A stretch of 55,948 nt of DNA from Parachlorella kessleri (taxonomy: Eukaryota; Chlorophyta; Trebouxiophyceae; Chlorellales; Chlorellaceae): assembly GCA_001598975.1 (NCBI GenBank), contig BBXU01002581.1, forward strand, positions 1 to 55,948. The letters run 5' to 3'. The position numbers were made by a program, and so were the translations under genes. Below the pieces are notes generated by a model. That model searched no databases. It was not told where the DNA came from and saw only the letters and a list, made by a program, of their open reading frames with translations. Below are positions 48,993-55,948 of this stretch, piece after piece (position 1 is the stretch's first letter; each line of letters starts with the position of its first letter).

Positions 48993-50030
48993 CCCTTGGC
49001 TGCTCCCCGGTTGGCTAATCATCTGCCCCCCCTGCCCCAGCCCACGCTCTGACTGTGCTGTGCATGGGCTGTTGTGAGCTGCTGACACCGCACATCGCAG
49101 TGTTGGCTTGCTTGAATCCTTGTGCAGCACAAGCGGCTCCAGAGTGCGGTCCTCGCATGACATGCGTGGCAAGGGTGCTGTCATATGCCAGCCTGGCGGA
49201 TTCGCACCCTGTGAGGATTGCCTTGGGACCAGTCAGTTATGTGGTGCCCTTGCGACGCGGTGCAGGCTTGGGTGCAGGCTTGGCCCGTAATAAATCAGGC
49301 ATGTCCTCATGCAGGGGTAGAGGTTACAGCAAGGTCCATAAGTTGCTCAACAAATAGTGTTGACACGCGGGCAACAGGATGGCGATTTTACTCAGGGGCC
49401 CCAGGCAGGTGCAAGCCCCCAGTTATAGCCATGGTGCACACTTGCAAGCAGCACTGGGACAGCAGCACAGCATAGGTGTAACAACAACAGGCAGGCACAA
49501 GCAGCGATGCCATGCCAAGGCACAGTTTGACCAGCTCCCACGTGTGGGGATCACGCGCTACTCCCATGGGTCAGATGGTATCCTCGTACTTAGGTCCTGT
49601 ATCTGCAGCCACATGGGAGAGTCTGTCAGGGCTGCTCCCATGTTTTCCCGCAACGTGGCTTGAGGATGGTAAGTGTGTTACCTGCTCCACATACCACTGG
49701 TCTTGAGTCGTCTGCCGGGTGTGGCACAACATCATGAGACTCAGGCAGGACTCTGAAGCATAGCTGCATCCAGCCCCGTTGGTGCAGTTCGCATTTTGCA
49801 CTCTCTGTTTGCACGGCATATCACCCTTGCCAGTAATATGTGCCAGCAAAGTGAAGTGGCATGTCCCGGGCTCTGGGGCAGACGCTGAACTGCCAGCTGT
49901 CCTTGCCTGGCCATGGTTGCCCCCCCCCTCGGCCCCCTACCCCCCCCCACCACACATACACAACTCGACCCCAGAGAACCCTTATGCACACTTCCGGGCG
50001 GCACGTCCTGGAGTGGCTCGGCCGCGCAAC
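48571..50030. other. Convergent intergenic region
   Basis: This separates the 3' ends of the porin-like gene (plus) and the small mitochondrial-type gene (minus). Besides the duplicated tail and the inserted repeat, it has homopolymer C tracts at about 49920-49950 and TGTAA near 49474. I see no coding exon. Confidence 0.5.
48700..48777 (+). mobile_element. Short non-autonomous insertion flanked by a target-site-like direct repeat
   Basis: A copy of the dispersed repeat (TTGGCAAGGGTGGCAGGG to GTACTGACAG) occupies about 48709-48763/48768. It is bounded by TACTTGTGA at 48700-48708 and again at 48769-48777; with the preceding GCGGC the flanking repeat is 14-15 bases with one indel. The duplicated sister segment at 48562-48574 has a single TACTTGTGAGGA, which is the empty site. 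No terminal inverted repeats are visible. Confidence 0.75.
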
Positions 50031-51615
50031 TCACCCCTGCCCGGTGCGTAGTCGGGCTTCTCCCCCCCCCACCCCGTGGAAGTGCGTGCCGCCAGGACCC
50101 TTGCCGGCGGTGCCAGAGCGTGGCGTGTGCATCTTGGCCAGCTCCTCCTCGCCCACAGCGTCCGGATCATCCCTCTGACAGTGTCAGACAGTGTCACACA
50201 GTTGAAGTTATGGGCACACAGTGGGCATTGGCAGGAAGGGCACCGCGGCCGAGACCGTCCCTCGGCAGACCCCAGCAAGCCCCATACGCATGGAATTGCA
50301 TGCATGCATCCTGAAGGATCTGGCGGCACTGGGCTTGCAGTCATGCGCGCGGCTCCTCTCGTGCATCAACCCTGTCACCCACCCCCGGCTTCCCTTTGCA
50401 TAACAACTCTCCGCCCACAGAGATGCACTGGCATGGCTGTCCGTGCATTGGCCATCAAAAGCACCAGCAAACACATCTGCAAACGAGACTGGCGCCTATG
50501 GCTCCCAAAAGATATCCCTCTGGGCGCAACCCGGGGACGAGGCGGCACTCACGTCAAACTCATACTCGATGTCGCAGGGGCGGTTGAGCGTGTCCACCTG
50601 GGACAAGGGGCTGACTCTGGCACGTGGCAGTGGCAGGCCCTCAGCCACGGCAAACTCGGGGCCCTCATCCCTGCATGGAAAAAGCAGACTTGTCGCAGCC
50701 TGGCTTCCTAAGGGTCAACAGACGTGTGCTTCAAGGCTCTCTCCTGGTGTGCAAAGCCCCGTGGTGCAGCCCAGAGAATATCTCGGAGCTGTATGCCACC
50801 TCAGGCTATCTTCAAGCTACTTCTCGGCATGGTCCCCGCATGCTGTGCAGCTCTGCCAACATTGTGGATGGTTAGAAAGATGGGGTGTTAGCAACACCGA
50901 CAAATCATGCAGACCGCCAATACCGTTTGGCAACTCTGACAAGTCTGCAAGCCTTGCTAGGGAGGTTATCACCGGGCAGGGACACAGCCACATGCAGAAC
51001 ATCAGGTGCTCTTTCCTCCTCGTCGCTCTCAAAGCAGACATGGTACATCTGGGCTTGAGCACCTGTCCATTTCCACATCCAGCATCTCCGCATCCAGCTC
51101 TGCCGGGTTGAGGATGCAGCCTTCCCTGCACACAGCTATCGAGGCTGCAGAGCCTCACAATGCCACTCAAACCCAACATAACCAGGATGCAGTATAACTT
51201 GCATGGGATCTCCAAGCAGCCTTGGTGAGGGCAGGAGGGCTGGTGCGTGCAAGCATGGACCGCGGACAACAGGGATGGATGTCTACGATAGCACACTCCC
51301 TCGCACTCACCCTCCCTCTGCAGGGCTGGAGCCTTTGGCTGCCGCCTCGGACTGCAGTGAGTACTAGACAGGTTTAGACTGCCTAGTTCTCTAAAACTCC
51401 ATGCGTGGGTTTCGCAGGCAGGGTCGTAACACTGGGGCACTGGAACTTGCCGCAGCAAACACGAGGCCACGCACAGTCGTGTTGCATGGTCTTGCCTGGA
51501 CAGCAGCTGCACCGGCGTTGTAAATGGCCCTGACAACACCAGAGCTGCCCGTACTGCGGCTAGATGTTGCTGGGGACAGGGCCGAGGCAAAGTTTCGAAG
51601 GGCTGCGCGCATCAT
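50031..51615 (-). CDS. Small, probably mitochondrion-targeted acidic protein of unknown function
   Basis: The start ATG at 51615 opens a text typical of a mitochondrial transit peptide: MMRAALRNFASALSPATSSR and onward, with many Arg, Ala and Ser and no acidic residue for about 60 codons. The donor of exon 1 is not settled; it must be in phase 0, with candidates near 51479 and 51470. Later exons join in phase: 51311-51351, 51063-51125, 50553-50670 and 50031-50174. They encode an acidic mature part with LNPAELDAEMLDVEMDRDEG, then DTLNRPCDIEYEFD and EEELAKMHTPRSG. The end is also uncertain: reading through gives a stop at 50031-50033, and a further splice inside the poly-G run at 50052-50065 is possible. 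Expected length is about 170 residues. I recognise no family. Confidence 0.55.
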
Positions 51616-52088
51616 GCTTGCCAAGCTGCCTGGGTTCTCGGCAGCAAGCCCAAGCCTATGGGGGCCTTCCTGGATCTATTTATGGAAGTAAATACCAAGA
51701 GGAATAACAAGGCAAGCGTCCAAAGGACCCTGACACACCAGGTGTACACGTCAGATCATTTTTGCGCCCTCCTGGAGGCGCTAAAACGACATCTGAGACG
51801 AACGGACGGACCAAGCTGATGCCATAGCAGGATAGAAGAGGGAGGATACATAGAGCAAGCGACCAAGGAAGGAATCAACGTCAACGGAATACGTCAGCCT
51901 CACTGGCCCCTACCGTAGGCAGGGGCTAAAGGCAGCAACTGCGTTTTGCAGAACAGCAACATTTCTCACAGGTGGCCATCCCCAGCTTACTATGTAATGC
52001 CCGTCCCGCTATCTTTGCTCCCCCTACCCTCACTAGATGTCAGTCACACAAGTCTAGCGTCAACAACTAAGACGACTCCATGCTGCGA
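51616..52088. other. Spacer between two minus-strand genes
   Basis: These 473 bases should hold the 3' UTR of the SHPRH-like gene and the promoter of the small mitochondrial-type gene. I see no recognisable element. Confidence 0.4.
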
Positions 52089-55000
52089 TCATAGCAGCGA
52101 GTCTATAAGGGTTTCCATGTCGCCCCACGCCATGCTTTCATTCTTCACAGGCTCAGCCGTAGTCACGCTATCGTCCTGCTCCCCCGCCAGAAGGGAATGC
52201 TTTGACTCCTGGATCTGCACCACCTGCTCCTCAATACTCCCTCTCACCAGCAGCCGGTGGATAGTCACAGGCCTGCACCCACACGCTCAACAGCCTCAGC
52301 AACACGCGCCGAGTCAAACCTACATAGGCGCCTGCTGTGCTCCTGGTACACCCAAGGAAGTACACTCCCACAGGTACGAACCCCGAGAGGTGCGAGATGG
52401 GTGATAGCCAGCAAGGGTATGTCCAGGCACGCCGGCCTCACTTGGCATGCATGCCGGCAAGCACTGCCCTGCCTGGCGTGCCAGCTGGCAGCCGCTTTGT
52501 CGGCTCACCTCATCTGCCCGATCCTGTGCACCCTGGCGATCGCCTGCTGCTCGATGGCCGGCTCCAGGGCCGGCTCCAGCAGGAACACGTGGCTGGCACG
52601 CACCAGCGTCAGGCCTGCGGGTTGTTGGTTGTTGGTGAGGAGGAGGAGGAGGAGGAGGAGGAGGAGGAGGAGGGTTGGCACGACGGCTCAGGGCACCTTT
52701 GTTGCCGCGTATGAGATGCACCCAACAACCGCCGGCCAGGCATGATGCCGTCGCCGGCGGCTCAGGATCCCAAGGGTACATGCCATTAAAGAAGCAGGAT
52801 AACATATGCCTCCTGGGGACAGACCTCTTTTTAAATCACAGTTTCATGGCAGTACGTCACGGCAAGAAGCGCACAGCTGTGACCAGTTGCCGGCGATGTA
52901 TGCTTTCCCCATTAGCAAGCACCTTTCCTGCCGCCCCACAGGCTGTAGCACTGGGGACTTCAGGGGGACAGGCCCTCACCAGTGGCACCAGCCCGGTGGC
53001 TGAGCAGGAAGACCCGCACGTCCTCATCGTCGTTGAATGCCTTCAATGCCTCACGAACAGCCTGCCACAAACAGCCACCCACACCCACAAGATTGGGTCC
53101 CTGGCTCTCAGACTCGGCTCCAAGGCAGCACTTGGTAAGGAGACTGCCCTGCCCTGCACTCCTGCCGACTTCCACATGTGCAACATGGCCCCGTGCAAGC
53201 CATGGCACCCGGCAAACACGCCCATGCATGCGCAAGGCGGCGTTTGCATGCTGAAGCGAATGTGTTCTGGCCCCGGCACCACCAAGCATGCGCACAGCTG
53301 GTCTCACCTGCTTGCTGCCCGCCAGCTGTACATGGCGCACCCCATTCACGTCCAGCGCCCGGGCAAGCACCTTCAGCGCGTCCGGGAACTGCGCAGGTAG
53401 CCAGAAGCATGGAAGCACCGCATTGATGGCACCCACTCGCCCGCCTTGACAGCTCGCAGGAACATCCCAAGCCCATTTTGAATGGCGGACTGCTGCCCAA
53501 CATTGACAGCTGTTACGAGTCATCGACGCAGTTCAAACAAGCATTGGATTCTATGCGGCAAGCACTCCCATGTCATACTCGACCGCACAGCTGCCATCAA
53601 TCAAGATTGACCAGAAGAGCAAAATAATAATGAGGGGCGCCATGGGGAAGGGGAGGGAGGGGGGGGGCCTCCTGCAGCTGCCAAGGGTCAACTATGCCTA
53701 CATGAACCCCGAGCAAAAGGGGTGGGCAGGGCGGGCCCACCTGTGAGAAGACGAGGCACTTCTCATCGGGCCTTCCGCGCGTCAGGGCCAGGATGCGACG
53801 CACCACGGCCTGCACCTTGATGGACCAGGCGCCCACCACATGCTCCTGCAGGCAGTGGGGGGGCACAGGCAGGGGCCGCAGCAGGGCAACTTTGAGCCCA
53901 TGAGCCAGACACCAACCAGCGCCGGGGAGGCCACCCGGTCGAGTCAGAGCCTCCCTAGTCTTGTGAGACAAAGTTCTCCATGCCATCCAATGCCGCGAGC
54001 TGCTGCTGTCGCTGCCACGGCCAGTCAACAATGGACCAGGCACCGGGCGCGTGCATGCGGCATGGCTCCCCACAGCCGCCTGCATGCTGGTACAACGTGG
54101 CCCCAAGCCCAGCCACATACGGCGCTCGACGCCATAAGCACCCTGCGCAAATGCATGGTAGCAGCGACCACAACGCAGCTCCTTGGGCTGCTAACACAGC
54201 TGCCCACCTGCGCCGCGTCTCCAGCGCCGGGGTCGCTCTGCTGCACAGGCGACGCCCCCGACCCCGCCGCCACCCGGTACACCTGCTTGCTCGTCACCTT
54301 GGTGCGGCACACCTGGCAGGGGGGCGCACTCACGCTCGCTTGAAAAGGAATCACTTCGTGACATGGGGCTGCCCACCCAGCGCACTCCAGGTTGGGTCCA
54401 GAGTCCGACAAGCAAGTGTTTTGCACTTATGGCACAACTGTGCATGAGGCCGAGCCAAACAGCGCGTACAATATACAATACAAGCAGCCCCAGGCTGCCC
54501 AGCTGCTTCCTGCCCCCGTCCCACGACCAGGGCACAGCTTAGCTCCTGACCCAGGCAGTCAGACTGCCAGCACAGTATGGTCCACATAGGCATGGTGTAT
54601 GTGTCCGTCATTGGGGCCTTCCCGCCCACCCCACCCGTCTGCCCACGCCGCCCCAAACAGACCCAACCAGCCTCAGGCAGGCCCCCCCCCCCCCCCAGCC
54701 CCTGTTGCTGCCTCGACCGCGGCGCCAGTGCCTGTGGACGTGCTTTCATTTGACGCAAGCAGGCAAGATGAGCGCACACGGCGTGGGCCACCTACTCACC
54801 GCGCACCTCCCCCCGCTCCAGGACCAGCTTGGGGGCGCACGCCGCGCAGAAGCTGTGCCCGCACGCGCCAAACACCATGATGTCTTCTTGTATGGGGTTG
54901 AAGCACACGGGGCACTCCAGGGCCGCACCCTGCATGGAGGGGGCAAGGGTGTGTGTGGGGTGAAGGTGGGTGGGAGGGGGGGGAACACAGGTGTACAACT

Positions 55001-55948
55001 GGGAGGTGAGGGCGCCAGCAGGGCGCAAGGCACTGCTTTCAGAAAAAAGTGGTGCGGCAGCTCGTGCCGCCGCATCAAATAAAGCTGGAGAAGATTCCCG
55101 AATGGGGGCTGGCAAGCAACGAGTTCGGGCTACTTTGGGGGCGAACTGCCTATTGACCATGCTGCCGTGAGTGCCCCTCAAGTGGGACTAACGGAGCCAG
55201 AGGATGTACTATGCCCCTATAAACCACAAAAGTCACGCCCCCAAAAGACGGCATGCGCCGCCCCATGGGGAAACCGACAGAAAGTGCAACTGAGAACCTA
55301 TGCTACCAGGGCAGTCCACATGTCCTTCACAGCGGAACCGCTGAGCCCTTAGATAACAAAATTTCTACTTTCTAATATAAAGCCAGCCAACAGGCCACCC
55401 CCCCCCCCTTTTCCTCGCCTTTCTTACCTGCTGGGAGGCGCCGGCAATCAACAGATTCGCTTCAGCGGGCCCCGGGCGTTCGGCAGGCAAGTCTGTGAGG
55501 CCGGCTGTGCCACTAGCCCCGGCACCTGGATCCCTTTGTCGCTGCTGCTGCTCCCACTGCTGCTGCTTCGGCGGGTGCTGCCGCTGCTGGCGGCTGCTGT
55601 CCTCCAGGTTCAACCCCACATTCTGCGTTTGCGTTGCCTGCGCCGGAGCGAAATCACCCGCGGGACACATGCCAACGCTGCTGGGGCCGGCCTGGACTTC
55701 CTGTGCTGCCTCCCCCACGCCTTCTTCCGCCCCGGCTGCTGCCCCTGCTGTGCCTCCCGCCGCCAGCTGGCCCGCCTCCTGCAGCCTGCCCTGCATGTAC
55801 CGCTTCTTTGCCCGTACCGCCAGCGCCTCCTGCCGCAGGGCGTGCATGCGCTTGCGGATGACGTCGGGGGAGGTGAGGGCCAGGGGCGCTGCCTCCGCGG
55901 CGGCAGCAAGGTCCGCCTCCAGGTCAGCCTGCAGGCCAGGCGGGAGGA
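52089..55948 (-). CDS. SHPRH/RAD5-like protein, C-terminal half: RING finger and SNF2 helicase C-lobe (cut by the right edge)
   Basis: Visible exons, 5' to 3' on the minus strand: 55428-55948 (open at the edge), 54800-54929, 54208-54338, 53741-53845, 53308-53388, 52980-53061, 52509-52614 and 52089-52272 (TGA). They join in phase to about 445 residues. The first exon is Gln/Ala-rich with a charged segment ([20 protein letters not shown]). Next comes a C3HC4 RING: CPVC, 13 residues, CGHSFCAAC, then CQVC across an intron. The helicase C-lobe follows: [42 protein letters not shown] and [15 protein letters not shown], ending [14 protein letters not shown]. This order matches SHPRH-type E3 ligases and translocases that act in post-replication repair, for example PCNA polyubiquitination in the family; that role is inferred. 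The N-terminal ATPase lobe must lie beyond the window. The acceptor at 54339 was chosen because only it restores the last RING Cys pair. Confidence 0.86.
52637..52674. repeat. GAG/GGA triplet microsatellite in an intron
   Basis: About eleven tandem GAG units interrupt the intron 52615-52979 of the SHPRH-like gene. On the coding strand this is a CTC/CCT tract, so it may act as a long pyrimidine tract; it lies in the 3' portion of the intron, just upstream of the acceptor at 52615-52616. Confidence 0.85.
54687..54700. repeat. Poly-C run in an intron
   Basis: An uninterrupted C run of about 14 bases sits in the intron 54339-54799 of the SHPRH-like gene. Similar C or G runs occur at 2931-2940, 29131-29153, 49921-49929, 50052-50060 and 55399-55408. 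They are sites where sequencing or assembly errors are likely. Confidence 0.7.

Noticed and set aside
50817..51590. 257-codon minus-strand frame as a single exon
   Set aside because: It crosses three well-phased introns of the small mitochondrial-type gene and reads in the wrong frame over two of its exons.
1..55948. CRISPR arrays, phage genes, toxin-antitoxin or other prokaryotic systems
   Set aside because: No regular spacer-repeat array and no such protein motif was seen; all recognised genes are intron-bearing eukaryotic ones.

Overview
The window is nuclear DNA of a green alga (chlorophyte). I base this on dense GT-AG introns of about 70-450 bases, GC-rich exons, long Ala/Gln/Pro-rich linkers, TGTAA polyadenylation-like signals after some genes, and plant-lineage families (AP2 factors, a GINT1-type GT64, a plant VDAC-like porin). 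No prokaryotic, organellar or viral genes were recognised. The species is not identified. I built the gene models by hand from splice signals, reading-frame phase and remembered family motifs. In most models every intron joins in phase, which is good internal evidence, but no transcript or database was consulted.

Layout. Plus strand: an unrecognised helical protein (701-3144, 5' exon missing) and a MTH1-like Nudix hydrolase (4960-6214). Minus strand: a GINT1-like GT64 glycosyltransferase (7485-12437), a Fringe-like glycosyltransferase (12966-16751), a long protein resembling the CBP60 central region with a Cys-rich N-terminus and a Gln/Pro-rich tail (18078-25431), and a paralogue of the first gene (28604-31069, 5' open). 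Plus strand again: an F-box/LRR protein (33644-36147), a transcription factor with four AP2-like repeats (37583-43280) and an OM47/VDAC-like outer-membrane beta-barrel (44921-48570). Minus strand: a small, probably mitochondrial protein (50031-51615) and the 3' half of a RING plus SNF2-helicase gene of SHPRH/RAD5 type (52089 to the right edge).

How the genes fit together. These are independent eukaryotic genes, not an operon. The two adjacent, same-strand glycosyltransferases may share Golgi glycan or glycolipid synthesis, but adjacency alone is weak evidence. The Nudix and SHPRH-like proteins both belong to genome maintenance but are far apart.

Most notable: (1) a short dispersed repeat of about 55-70 bases, present more than ten times, with one copy inserted into a duplicated gene tail whose sister copy keeps the empty site; (2) the pair of paralogous helical proteins with matching intron positions and phases; (3) the CBP60-like protein in an alga; (4) the four-AP2-repeat factor.
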